From assembly GCA_903859155.1 (NCBI GenBank), contig CAIOLO010000100.1, positions 31,317 through 95,316 on the forward strand: a DNA stretch of 64,000 bases, read 5' to 3'. Both the position numbers and the translations under genes were made by a program. Of this stretch, positions 34,469-43,233 are shown one piece after another. Source of the DNA: an uncultured beta proteobacterium (lineage in GTDB: Bacteria > Pseudomonadota > Gammaproteobacteria > Burkholderiales > SG8-39). The notes under the pieces were generated by a model. The model made no database searches. It saw only the letters and a program-made list of their open reading frames with translations, and had not been told where the DNA came from. The number at the start of each line of letters is the position of its first letter. Position 1 is the stretch's first letter.

Positions 34469-35512
34469 TCACACCTTTTGACGCCACAACTCGTCGCAGC
34501 CGCCTTCCCTGACCGCAACGAGCGCCGACGCATAGGCCGTTTGTCCGCCCTCGGTGGCGCTGCTGGTCACGGCATAAACTGCACCGGCAAGGAGGAGAGC
34601 GCCCGGCCCTTCATCCAGCGACAACCCGATCGCGTTCGCAACGACGCCCTGCGGCAGATGCACCCCGCCCCGCGCGGCAGCGAGTGCGGCGGCGAGTGCG
34701 TCCCGCGCCCTCGCGAGTGCGGCTCCTGAACTGCGCGCGATGGTCAGGTAGCCCGACGCCCAGTAGCCGTGGTTCTGCACGGCGATGCCGGCATTGGCCG
34801 GATCGAGCACACGCTCGTCGCCCGCCGCATCCAGCGGCAAGGGCACACCGCCGGGCGAAAGACTCGCCATGACGCGCGCATCCTGTGCACCGGCTGCGAT
34901 CGCTGCGCGCTCCGCCGCCAGGGCGGCGCTGCGCACGCCTTTACCCGCACGCACGCTCGCGGCAAAGGCGTCGGAGGCGACCGTCAGAAAGCGCGCTGCG
35001 CCGCGTATCAGATCGAGTTCGCAGGGCGATTTCCGCCATCGCGCCGCATCGAGCACTTCATCTAGCGACAGCAGCGCGCGCGGCGCCACCGCACGGGCGA
35101 TGCCTGTGTAGAGCGCCTGCGGCAGAGTGCCAAAAGCCCAGGTGGCCAGCACATCGCCATCGCTGACAAACTCGGCGACGGTCTTCGGCGCGTTGCCGAG
35201 CGGCCGCACGTCCTCGACCCAGGTCAGGCGCTTCGCCGCATCCATCATCTTGGGCGTACCCGAGGAGAGAATGCGCAACGGCCCTTCGCGCGGCACCAGC
35301 GCCAGCCCGGTCCCGTTTTTGGGCGTGAAGTTCGTCAGCCAGGCAAGCGCGTTGTAATGGCCGGGATCACCGTGAACCAGGAGTACGTTGACGCCCGCCT
35401 TCGCCATCTGCGCGCGCACGCGCTCAAGGCGTTCATCGAATTCGCTCTGCGGCAGCACGCGCCCGTCCCAGTCATAGGGGCCGGTGAGCAGCGTCGTTTC
35501 TTGAATCTGCAT
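34469..35512 (-). CDS. M24/creatinase-fold protein with degenerate active site (partner 1)
   Basis: The 347-residue protein has a creatinase-type N-domain (RVRAQMAKAGVNVLLVHGDPGHYNALAWLT, key part NVLLVHGDPGHY; GTGLALVPREGPLRIL) and a reduced pita-bread C-domain (RKSPCELDLIRGAARFL). Canonical M24 metal ligands (two Asp, a His in HGxG, two Glu) are not visible, and the C-terminus is shorter than usual. It follows the next M24 gene with a 3-base gap, so the two are probably co-translated and may form a heterodimer. Its 3' end is copied at 16392 and 17713. Confidence 0.75.
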   Translation of the reverse strand: MQIQETTLLTGPYDWDGRVLPQSEFDERLERVRAQMAKAGVNVLLVHGDPGHYNALAWLTNFTPKNGTGLALVPREGPLRILSSGTPKMMDAAKRLTWVEDVRPLGNAPKTVAEFVSDGDVLATWAFGTLPQALYTGIARAVAPRALLSLDEVLDAARWRKSPCELDLIRGAARFLTVASDAFAASVRAGKGVRSAALAAERAAIAAGAQDARVMASLSPGGVPLPLDAAGDERVLDPANAGIAVQNHGYWASGYLTIARSSGAALARARDALAAALAAARGGVHLPQGVVANAIGLSLDEGPGALLLAGAVYAVTSSATEGGQTAYASALVAVREGGCDELWRQKV

Positions 35513-35515
35513 GGT

Positions 35516-36631
35516 TCAGGCTCCCACCACGCCGAGTTCGGCCCATTTCCTGCTGAGCGATTCGTAGCCGGTCGCGGTCACGCGCACCGGCTCGCCGCAC
35601 AGCAGATAGCCCGTCTCCGGCAGGTACTGGTTGGGATGGACGACGAACACCATGTCCTCTTCCAGGATCGTCTGGTTCTCGACCCCGATGTCGCCCGGCG
35701 CGATGGAGCCCGCGCCCATGCCATGGCCGCGCCGGTTCATGTAGGGCGGATGGGTGTATTTTTCCTCGTACCCGGCGTCGATCAGAACGGCATCGACGGC
35801 GCCGGCGACCTCGGAAACCGTGACGCCGGGACGAACCTTCTCGATCCCCGCGGCCATCGCCCGGCACAACAGTGCGTATTTCGCAGCCAGCACGTCGGAG
35901 GGCGCGCCCACCGAAGCGCTGCGGCAGATCTGCCCGAACTGCCCGTCATAGGCCGGCGTCGATTCGGCGATGATGACATCACCGCGTTCCAGCGGCCGGT
36001 TGCTCGAAGCGCCGACCCCCTGCTGGTGCGGCCCGCCGCTGAGCATCAGGAAACTGTCATTGGCACCGAGCTCCCTCGCATAGAGGTTCATCTCGACCGC
36101 GAGATCACACTCGCGCATCCCCGCGCGCGCATAGGCGAGCATGTGCTCATGCGTCCGCTCCGCGATGGCGACGGCCTTGCGCGCATTGGCGATCTCCTCG
36201 TCGGTTTTCGGCGCCGTGACCTCGGTTACGGCCGCGTCGAACGCCAGCGCGTCACGGCCGACGATGTCCAGAAGCCGCACCGCGAGGTCGTGCGGCATGG
36301 CGCCCAGGCCGGTGGTCGCCATTCGGCCCGGCGTGCGCTGGCGCAGCAGCGATGCGAGCAAAGCGGCGAGATCGTCGCCCGCCGTGAGCGGCAGCTCCGG
36401 GCGCCTCTTCGCCGCGCGCTCGGCATCCCAGGCCGGGGTGACGATCAGCCTCTGGCTGCCGTCGCCGTGGAGCACCAGCGCGCTCTCCCCGAGCGCCCGA
36501 TAGCCCATGAGATGCGCCGCCAGGTTGGTCCGTGCCAGGTGATGCTTGGCGTTAGAAAATGCGATGAGCATGTCGATTCGCTCCGCCGCCATGCGGCGCA
36601 GTACGCGCTCGATCCGTTCGGTCCGATTCAT
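35516..36631 (-). CDS. M24/creatinase-family protein, metal ligands altered (partner 2)
   Basis: The 371-residue protein starts at 36631 with GGAGGAG upstream. It has the N-domain RRMAAERIDMLIAFSNAKHH and the C-domain KTDEEIANARKAVAIAE, GDVIIAESTPAYDGQFGQ, RRGHGMGAGSIAPGD and LLCGEPVRVTATGYESLS. Where metallo-aminopeptidases have Asp and Asp (DxGxxxxGYxxD) it has Glu and Gln; the HGMG His and the last Glu remain. This resembles metal-free creatinase-type hydrolases acting on C-N bonds more than Xaa-Pro peptidases. It is coupled to partner 1. Confidence 0.82.
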   Translation of the reverse strand: MNRTERIERVLRRMAAERIDMLIAFSNAKHHLARTNLAAHLMGYRALGESALVLHGDGSQRLIVTPAWDAERAAKRRPELPLTAGDDLAALLASLLRQRTPGRMATTGLGAMPHDLAVRLLDIVGRDALAFDAAVTEVTAPKTDEEIANARKAVAIAERTHEHMLAYARAGMRECDLAVEMNLYARELGANDSFLMLSGGPHQQGVGASSNRPLERGDVIIAESTPAYDGQFGQICRSASVGAPSDVLAAKYALLCRAMAAGIEKVRPGVTVSEVAGAVDAVLIDAGYEEKYTHPPYMNRRGHGMGAGSIAPGDIGVENQTILEEDMVFVVHPNQYLPETGYLLCGEPVRVTATGYESLSRKWAELGVVGA

Positions 36632-36853
36632 AAGAAACTCCTCCAAGTCCAAGTACACACCTTATCGGATATGCCGCGTCGTACGCAATCGATGCGCCGG
36701 TGTCCCATCTGGTTGCCTCATCTGGCACCGGCGCTTCGATCAGGAAAGCGGCCATGCCTGGCTGCGCCAACGCATCACCGCCCTGTGCGCGGAGGAATCC
36801 GGGAGCGCTGGCCACTGATGGCCTGTTGCAGCGGAATTCCGTCTAGGCAGTGC

Positions 36854-37285
36854 TCAAATCAGGTTGACCAGATGTTTTGTTGTTGCGCCTTTTACGGCGT
36901 TCAACGCAATGCCTGAATCGAAAGTCACCAAACGCCCTTCGTGCTTCACCGCCAACGACAACAAATAGGTATCGGTAATCTGCCGCGCGCTGTGTACCTT
37001 CGTTGCGTCCACGATTCGTGGGTCGGCGATGGAGGCGTCGTCGGGCCAGAACTGATGCGCTGAATTGCCGAGCGCACCGCTCAAGCGATCCACAATCTGA
37101 GCCACCGGCCGGGCGCCCGGATAAGACGCCTGGGACATGATGCGGATGCACCCGTTCTGGGTGATGGGGCAGGACGCCCACCCTTGTTTGATGTTGGCCT
37201 TAAGCCAGGCCATTGCCGGTTCGTGGTGAGGGTGCGCCTGATCGAGCATCGCGATCAGCACATTGACATCAAGCAGCGCTCGCAT
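36854..37285 (-). CDS. VapC-type PIN ribonuclease toxin
   Basis: The 143-residue toxin has LLDVNVLIAMLDQAHPHH with the first catalytic Asp, a central Glu-poor segment, ITDTYLLSLAVKHEGRLVTFDSGI with the third and fourth acidic residues, and normal PIN length. VapC toxins cut initiator tRNA or rRNA. The antitoxin gene ends 11 bases upstream on the same strand, as expected for vapBC. Intact. Confidence 0.88.
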   Translation of the reverse strand: MRALLDVNVLIAMLDQAHPHHEPAMAWLKANIKQGWASCPITQNGCIRIMSQASYPGARPVAQIVDRLSGALGNSAHQFWPDDASIADPRIVDATKVHSARQITDTYLLSLAVKHEGRLVTFDSGIALNAVKGATTKHLVNLI

Positions 37286-37296
37286 GAAAGGTTTCT

Positions 37297-37536
37297 TTAA
37301 TACTCGCCGTCTTCGCGCAACTTGTTAATCAGTTCGTTGCTGACGATTCGTCCTTCTTTGGGAAAAGGGCGGAAACCGTAAATTGCCTTTGTCTCGCCGC
37401 TTGTCATCGCTGCAGGACCCGACAGCCCCTTGCGAGCCAATTCGGATATGACCTGCCCGGCAGTCTTTTTCTCCCGTTTTGCAAGATCCTTGGCAGCGTT
37501 GAGAACGTCTTCTTCAATGTCGAGGGTGGTTCGCAT
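37297..37536 (-). CDS. VapB-type ribbon-helix-helix antitoxin
   Basis: The 79-residue protein starts RTTLDIEEDVLNAAKDLAK, KKTAGQVISELARKGL, a standard CopG/RHH DNA-binding unit, followed by a C-terminal toxin-binding tail (FRPFPKEGRIVSNELINKL). It would repress the vapBC promoter upstream of 37536, where the sequence is AT-rich with repeated TGATGC/GCATCA motifs, and would neutralise the PIN toxin. Confidence 0.85.
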   Translation of the reverse strand: MRTTLDIEEDVLNAAKDLAKREKKTAGQVISELARKGLSGPAAMTSGETKAIYGFRPFPKEGRIVSNELINKLREDGEY

Positions 37537-37733
37537 CGATTGATGCTATTGCATCACGCATCAGATGTCAAAGTGGATGCAAAATCCATCTCAGTAGCAA
37601 ATGACTTGTCCGGGGTAACGGCAAGTGACTTGACCGGTTTGAGGGAGCGCTATGGAATCGGCGGGTGGACCAGTCTGGCCAGGATCATCAAAATCCAGCC
37701 GAAGTGATCGCTCCATGATCAGCATGTGCGCAA

Positions 37734-38705
37734 TCACTCCGCCTCGAACTTGATGATCTTCGCCAATTCGGACCACTTGCGCAGTTCCCTGTCGAGCCGG
37801 CCAACGAGTACTTTTGCGTTGCCAGGCGACGGTTCCGCGACGTTACCGGCCAGGAACTTGCGGGTCTCGTCCATGGCGACAACCTGATTGAACCAGCCTT
37901 CCAGGCGCGCGACCGCGGACTGCGGTGCGCTCGCCGGCAGGAACGCCGCCCACCACGGGGAGATGTCGAACTCTGGCATGCCGGCGGCCTCGGCCATGGT
38001 CGGAACGTCCAAAAGGCTGGAGCGCTCGCCGGAAGCAATTGCCAGCGCGCGCAGCTTTCCGGCGCGCATCTGCGCGCTGCCGAAGGTCCCGTCGATAAAC
38101 TGGAAATCCAGCGCGCCGCCATACATTTCCGGCAACGAAGCCACCGAGGTCTTGTAGGCGATGCCCACGGTCTGGAGTCCCGCGCGCACTTTGTACAGTT
38201 CGGACGCGGCGAGCGCCATCGGGCTGCCATAGCCGTAGCTCGCCTTCGAGCCTGCCGCGCGCAACGCCGCGGTAAGCTCGGCCACGCTGCGATGCGGCGA
38301 TCCGGCATTCACCATGAGCAGGAAGTTTCCCTGGAAGAGCGTGGTCACCGCTGTGAAGTCCTTCACCGGGTCGTAGGGAAGCTTCTTGAACAGTACTGTG
38401 TTCGCGCCGTGCGATGACGCGACCCCGGTAAGCAGGATGGTGTATCCGTTGGGGGCCGATTTTGCCACCGCGTCGGCTGCGAGCGAGCTGAGCATGCCCG
38501 GCCGATTCTCGACGATGACCGGATGGCCGCTGATCGCTGCCAGCTTTGTCGCGAAGAAGCGCACGTTGGTGTCGGCCCCGCTGCCCGGAGGAAAGCCGAC
38601 AAACACCTTTAACTCGCGCCCCGGCTCGGGCCAGGTCTGCGCCAACGCGGCAATCGGATGAATCAACAGAAATACCGCCAGAAGTCCAAGCCTGCAGTGT
38701 TGCAT
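37734..38705 (-). CDS. Bug/TctC-family solute receptor (paralog of 41909-42871)
   Basis: From ATG 38705 (AAGGAGGGG upstream) the 323-residue protein has a signal peptide (LLAVFLLIHPIAALAQ), RELKVFVGFPPGSGADTNVRF, VIVENRPGMLSSLAADA and a complete C-terminal domain. It belongs to a Bug subgroup with WPEPGRELK after the leader. The gene at 41909 is closely similar over its whole length, with SHGANTVLFKKLPYDPVKDF-type segments almost unchanged, so the two arose by duplication and now flank a receptor/decarboxylase cassette. The ligand is unknown. Confidence 0.9.
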   Translation of the reverse strand: MQHCRLGLLAVFLLIHPIAALAQTWPEPGRELKVFVGFPPGSGADTNVRFFATKLAAISGHPVIVENRPGMLSSLAADAVAKSAPNGYTILLTGVASSHGANTVLFKKLPYDPVKDFTAVTTLFQGNFLLMVNAGSPHRSVAELTAALRAAGSKASYGYGSPMALAASELYKVRAGLQTVGIAYKTSVASLPEMYGGALDFQFIDGTFGSAQMRAGKLRALAIASGERSSLLDVPTMAEAAGMPEFDISPWWAAFLPASAPQSAVARLEGWFNQVVAMDETRKFLAGNVAEPSPGNAKVLVGRLDRELRKWSELAKIIKFEAE

Positions 38706-39086
38706 CTCCCCTCCTTCGTGCTCACGTTGCCGCGCTTCGATTGCCGAGGCCTGGATGCTGATGACCTTCATGCTGGCGCGAGGGCGCCGGCGGCGAGAAT
38801 GTTCGCATCATACCGCTCGCTGGATATCTGCCAACCATGATGGAAGCTGGGGTGCCGGAATTTGAAGCACTCGGCCTCGTTCGCGAGCTGCAATTCGGCA
38901 CCTGTGCGCTGGAACACTGACCGGGAAACTGGCCTTGCCCGAAAACCAATCAGTGCCACCTTGAACCCGGCGCCGCGCATTGTGATTAAATGGATTCGCC
39001 GCGAATCGATGCGGCGCGAGGACGCTGTTATCGGGAGGCTTCTGCGGAAATCGGATTGAAACCTGAATGGATCAAGGGGAACCATC

Positions 39087-40067
39087 ATGAATCGCGTTTT
39101 CTCGCTGCTGCTCGCCATTTTCTGCGCCGCGCCCGCCGTGGCGCCCGCGCAAGCACAATCGAACTATCCCAACCGCCCGGTGCGCCTGCTCGTGGCCTTC
39201 CCGCCGGGCGGCTCATCCGACATCGTCGCACGGATTATTTCTCCGGCGCTCTCGGAGCGGTTAGGCAGGCCGTTTGTGATCGAGAATCGTCCGGGTGCGA
39301 GCGGCGCCATCGCCGCGCAAGTGATTGCCAAGGCACCGGCGGACGGCCACGTGTTGATGATTGCGGGCACCTCAACGGTGATGGGGCTCAACTCACTGTT
39401 GATTCCCAACCTGCCCTATGACCCCAAGGAACTGGCTCCGGTCACACTGCTGGTCACCACACCTTTTGTCATCGCCATCAACCCTTCCCTGCTGCCGGTG
39501 GGATCGGTGAAGGATCTGCTTGCGCTGCTCAAAGCCAAACCGCAGCAGATCTCCTTCGGATCCGGCGGAAATTTTTCTGGAATGCACCTTGCGGGGGAGT
39601 ACTTCAAACGGGTATTCGGGCTGGACGAACTGCAGCACGTCGGCTACAAGGGCAACGGCCCGGCCTTGACGGATCTGGCCGGAGGGCAGATCCCGATGGC
39701 CTTTGTGGACCTGGGAACCGTCGGATCTTTCGCGAAAACGGGGCGCATCAAAATACTCGCCGTCGCCGCTACGCAGCGCAGCACCCTGGCGCCGGACATT
39801 CCGACCACCGCTGAAGCCGGATTACCCGTATGGGAGGCGCTGGGTTCCTTTGGCCTGTTTACGACCGCGGGAACACCGCCGGACACGATCAATCGCGTCA
39901 ATACTGAGGTCGGCCGGATCCTGCGCCAACCCGACGTTCGTGAGCGGATTCTGGTCACCGGCAGCGAACCCGCACCGAACACGCCCGATGAATTCGGCAG
40001 CTACATTAAAACTGAAGTGGCGAAGTGGATAGGTGTCATCAAGGAGTCGGGGATCAAGCTTGAATAA
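39087..40067 (+). CDS. Bug/TctC-family periplasmic solute receptor
   Basis: The 326-residue protein has a signal peptide (SLLLAIFCAAPAVAPAQAQ), YPNRPVRLLVAFPPGGSSDIV, FVIENRPGASGAIAAQ, LQHVGYKGNGPALTDLAGG and an intact C-terminus. It is of a different subgroup from the flanking paralogs. It is followed on the same strand by the acetoacetate-decarboxylase-like gene (125-base gap) and the cupin, so the three may form one catabolic unit. Confidence 0.9.
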   Translation: MNRVFSLLLAIFCAAPAVAPAQAQSNYPNRPVRLLVAFPPGGSSDIVARIISPALSERLGRPFVIENRPGASGAIAAQVIAKAPADGHVLMIAGTSTVMGLNSLLIPNLPYDPKELAPVTLLVTTPFVIAINPSLLPVGSVKDLLALLKAKPQQISFGSGGNFSGMHLAGEYFKRVFGLDELQHVGYKGNGPALTDLAGGQIPMAFVDLGTVGSFAKTGRIKILAVAATQRSTLAPDIPTTAEAGLPVWEALGSFGLFTTAGTPPDTINRVNTEVGRILRQPDVRERILVTGSEPAPNTPDEFGSYIKTEVAKWIGVIKESGIKLE

Positions 40068-40192
40068 TGGGAGCTGCGCCAGCGCTTAAGGCGGAAATCG
40101 GGGCCTGCGCACAAGGGGAATCGCGCCAGCACTCAAGGCCGATTCGGGCGATTGGTCCACGCTAACGACATACGACAGGAAGTGGATTCAAT

Positions 40193-41044
40193 ATGAAAAA
40201 TGATGATCCCAACTTGAAGTCGCAATACCGGATGCCTCGTGTTTTCGGTCCACTCCCCGGACCGCGCAACGTGCCGCGCGACAAACAGAACCTGCCGAAC
40301 AACCAGACCAATCTCGTTCTTTCGGCAACGGTTCTTACAGACGAACTTTTGTTGTCGGAATTGTTGCCTCCGGATTGCACGCTGCAGGGTGAGCCCACTC
40401 TTACTCTCACCATGACATTCATGTCCAATATCGGATGGCTGGCCGGACGGGGTTACTCGATTCTGAGTGTTGGATTTCCCATTGCCCATCATTCAAAAGC
40501 GCGTGGTGAGCTGACCGGGAATTTCACGCCGGTGTTGTGGGAGAACCTGGCCGATCCGATTCTCACCGGCCGCGAGGAACTCGGCTTCGCAAAAATCTAC
40601 GCCGATATGCCTCCTCCGGTGATTCTCGGCGATCGCTACAGCGCCCGGGCATTGTGGCAGGGCTTTCAGTTCTTCGAAATGGAGCTCGGCGACCTTGTGG
40701 AGTCGCCTGATCGTCCATCGCAGTCGTCTGGCTCGTTTCATTACAAGTTCATTCCACGCACCGGGGCGCTCGGCCAGGCCGATTGTGCCTATCTGGAATA
40801 CGCGCCACCCAACCGGTCTGCCACCGGTTACGGCGGCATGCGCGTCGTGCGTCGATCGACTGGAAACGGCAGCTTCCGCTTTCATCGCGCGCGTTGGGAA
40901 GATGTGCCGTTTCAATACCCCATCATCAATGCGTTGGCCGCCTTGCCGATACGCGAAATGCGCGCCGCCAGTGTCACCTATCAAGCGGCCGAAGGCCTCA
41001 TTGGTGATCCAAGCGCGCAAGGGCTCGCGCCGATTGATGCTTAA
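40193..41044 (+). CDS. Acetoacetate decarboxylase-family protein
   Basis: The 283-residue protein has the ADC-fold landmarks FGPLPGPRNVPRDKQ, MTFMSNIGWLAGRGYSILSVG (short form NIGWLAGRGYS), and DPILTGREELGFAKIYADMP. In true ADC this last segment carries the Schiff-base Lys as REMLGYPKK; here one Lys follows GFA, so imine chemistry is possible but not assured. Members of this family include decarboxylases, hydratases and aldolase-dehydratases. With Bug upstream and a cupin downstream it probably handles a beta-keto or related acid. Confidence 0.8.
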   Translation: MKNDDPNLKSQYRMPRVFGPLPGPRNVPRDKQNLPNNQTNLVLSATVLTDELLLSELLPPDCTLQGEPTLTLTMTFMSNIGWLAGRGYSILSVGFPIAHHSKARGELTGNFTPVLWENLADPILTGREELGFAKIYADMPPPVILGDRYSARALWQGFQFFEMELGDLVESPDRPSQSSGSFHYKFIPRTGALGQADCAYLEYAPPNRSATGYGGMRVVRRSTGNGSFRFHRARWEDVPFQYPIINALAALPIREMRAASVTYQAAEGLIGDPSAQGLAPIDA

Positions 41045-41083
41045 AACAGAATTAATCACCCACTGGGAAAGAGGGAGCAAGAT

Positions 41084-41630
41084 ATGGCCGATCAACTGCC
41101 GCCCGTCCGCCGCATAGTCACTGGCATTGGCCCTGACGGCCGGTCGCGGATCATCGAAGACGGCCCCCCCGCCGATCATCGCGAAGTTTGCCGCGCGCCC
41201 CGGAATGTGCAACGCGAATATCTGGGCGACAAGCACCGCGCCTGTGCCGGTAGACGAACCTGATCGCATCGCTGACCATACCGGACTCTACCCGCCGAAA
41301 CTTGGAACTGTGATCCGCATCATGGACATTCCGCCGGAGACCGGGGAGTCAGAAACGCCGCGCACCTCATCGGCCGCCTCGGCCGAGAGTTTTTTCCCCG
41401 ATCTCCATCGGCGACGGGCCGATACCACCAGACATCCCAGGATGCACATCACCGACACGGTCGATTATGCAATCATCCTTTTTGGCCAGATGTATGCGGT
41501 CATGGAAGACGGCGAAGCGCTCATGAAAGCGGGCGATGTGCTCGTCCAACGCGGCACCAATCATGCCTGGAGCAACCGCTCAGACCAGATCTGCCGTGTC
41601 GCCTTCATTCTCGTTGACGGATCTCGCTAA
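41084..41630 (+). pseudogene. Cupin-domain protein, frameshifted in a C7 run
   Basis: From ATG 41084 (GAGGGA upstream) the frame encodes LPPVRRIVTGIGPDGRSRII, then EDGPP. After the run of seven C at 41164-41170 the frame changes; the rest (CNANIWATSTAPVPVDEPDR, LGTVIRIMDIPPE, VDYAIILFGQMYAVMEDGEA, DVLVQRGTNHAW) continues to TAA at 41628-41630. The span is one base over a multiple of three, so removal of one C restores a 181-residue cupin. It may be a genuine lesion, a phase-variable tract or a sequencing error. Confidence 0.85.
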
Positions 41631-41908
41631 GGCCGCAGGACAGAAACAGAAGGTCGTAAGCCGAGCTGTTTTGAAATTGCAATTGGGCGCCGGATCTGCG
41701 AATCCCGGGGCGGATACCGGCCTCGATCAATACTGCACGACCATGGAGGCGCGGGATATTTACCGTATTGAATCTTAAAATATATTAAATATGAGATTAG
41801 AAATGGCTGAAAGCATTCACTGATCCTATGCCTTTCACATCATAATCTTACAAATTTCCGCAGTTGGAAGAGGCACAGCCCCCCCCTCACAGGCCAATCC
41901 TGGCGCAA

Positions 41909-42871
41909 TCACTCCGGCTGGATATTGGCGATCCTGGCCAGTTCGGCCCACTTGCGGATTTCGCGGCCCAGCAACTCGGCGACCAACTTCGAATTGCCCG
42001 GCAGCGGTTCCGCGCCGTTGCCGGCCAGGTATTTGCGCGTGTCCTCAAGTACGACCACCTGGTTGAACCAGGCCTCCAGCCGCGCGACCACCTGCGGCGG
42101 CGCGCCCGCCGGCAGGAACACCGCCCACCATGGCGCGATGTCGAATTCCGGAATGCCGGCGGCCTCCGCCATCGTGGGCAGGTCGATGAGGCTGGAGCGC
42201 TGGCCGGAGGTGATGGCCAGACCGCGCATCTTTCCCGAGCGAATCTGCGTGGCGGCGAAGGTGGCGTCGATGAACTGGAAATCCAGCGCGCCGCTGTACA
42301 TTTCCGCCAGGGTCGCGGCCGCAGTCTTGTAGGCGATGCCGACCGCCTGCAGTCCGGCGCGCGATTTGTAGAACTCGGCCGCGGCCAGCGCCGGCGGGCT
42401 GCCGTAGGCGTAGCTGGCCTTGCTGCCCAACGCGCGCAACGCCGCAGTCAGCTCGCCGACAGTGCGATGCGGCGAATTGGCGTTGACCATGAGGAAGAAG
42501 GTGGTGCGATACAGCGTGGTGACCGGCGTGAAGTCCTTCACCGGATCGTAGGGCAGCTTCTTGAACAGCACCAGGTTGGCCGCGTGCGAGGACGAGGCCG
42601 GAGCGAGCAGAATGGTGTAGCCATCCGGTTTCGATTTCGCGACCGCGTCCGCCCCCAGCGAACTGAGCATGCCGGCGCGATTCTCGACGATCACCGGATG
42701 CCCGCTCACCTCGGCGAGCTTGGCCGCATAAAAGCGCACGCTGGTGTCGCCGCCGGCACCCGGCGGAAAGCCGACGACGACCTTGAGCTCGCGTCCCGGC
42801 GCGGGCCAGCTCTGGGCGGACACGATGAATGGATAAAGCAGCAACATAATTGCCAGTGAACGCCGCAGCAT
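41909..42871 (-). CDS. Bug/TctC-family solute receptor (paralog of 37734-38705)
   Basis: From ATG 42871 (AGGAGGTGG upstream) the 320-residue protein has the leader SLAIMLLLYPFIVSAQ, WPAPGRELKVVVGFPPGAGGD, VIVENRAGMLSSLGADAVAK and FFLMVNANSPHRTVGELTAAL (core VNANSPHRTVGEL). The whole chain tracks the 37734 protein. Both are on the minus strand, about 3.2 kb apart, with convergent or divergent plus-strand genes between. It is monocistronic here. Confidence 0.9.
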   Translation of the reverse strand: MLRRSLAIMLLLYPFIVSAQSWPAPGRELKVVVGFPPGAGGDTSVRFYAAKLAEVSGHPVIVENRAGMLSSLGADAVAKSKPDGYTILLAPASSSHAANLVLFKKLPYDPVKDFTPVTTLYRTTFFLMVNANSPHRTVGELTAALRALGSKASYAYGSPPALAAAEFYKSRAGLQAVGIAYKTAAATLAEMYSGALDFQFIDATFAATQIRSGKMRGLAITSGQRSSLIDLPTMAEAAGIPEFDIAPWWAVFLPAGAPPQVVARLEAWFNQVVVLEDTRKYLAGNGAEPLPGNSKLVAELLGREIRKWAELARIANIQPE

Positions 42872-43233
42872 AAGCCACCTCCTCAGTCGCCCGTCAGACC
42901 CGCAACGGCAACGCGTGCAATGTAACATTTCCCCGGACGGTCCACGTGGTATTGGGCCGTTCGACCGCTATTTCCGCGAACCAGTCATGCAGGACACGCG
43001 GCGCTGCGAAGCAGGTGCAGTGGCGGGCGTTTATCGTCAGGAACCGCCTTTCCTTACCCGCTCTGGACAAGATCGTTGCCCGGATCCACGTACGCCTGGC
43101 CGAAGCGCTCGTTAAAGCGCGGCAGTTGAAAATGGAAGAATGACGGCGTGCCATCACCGACATTCCGTTCATTTCGCAGTTCAACGCGGATGCCCGCTAA
43201 AATGCCGCCTCCCAAAAGAAAAACAATGACTTG
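42872..43233. other. Intergenic region, no gene supported
   Basis: This holds the promoter region of the minus-strand Bug gene and of xth. Short open frames exist, but none has a ribosome site plus recognisable protein sequence. Confidence 0.5.

Noticed and set aside
42946..43143. A 65-codon plus-strand frame ending RLAEALVKARQLKMEE
   Set aside because: There is no ribosome site, it overlaps likely promoter DNA and has no recognisable family.
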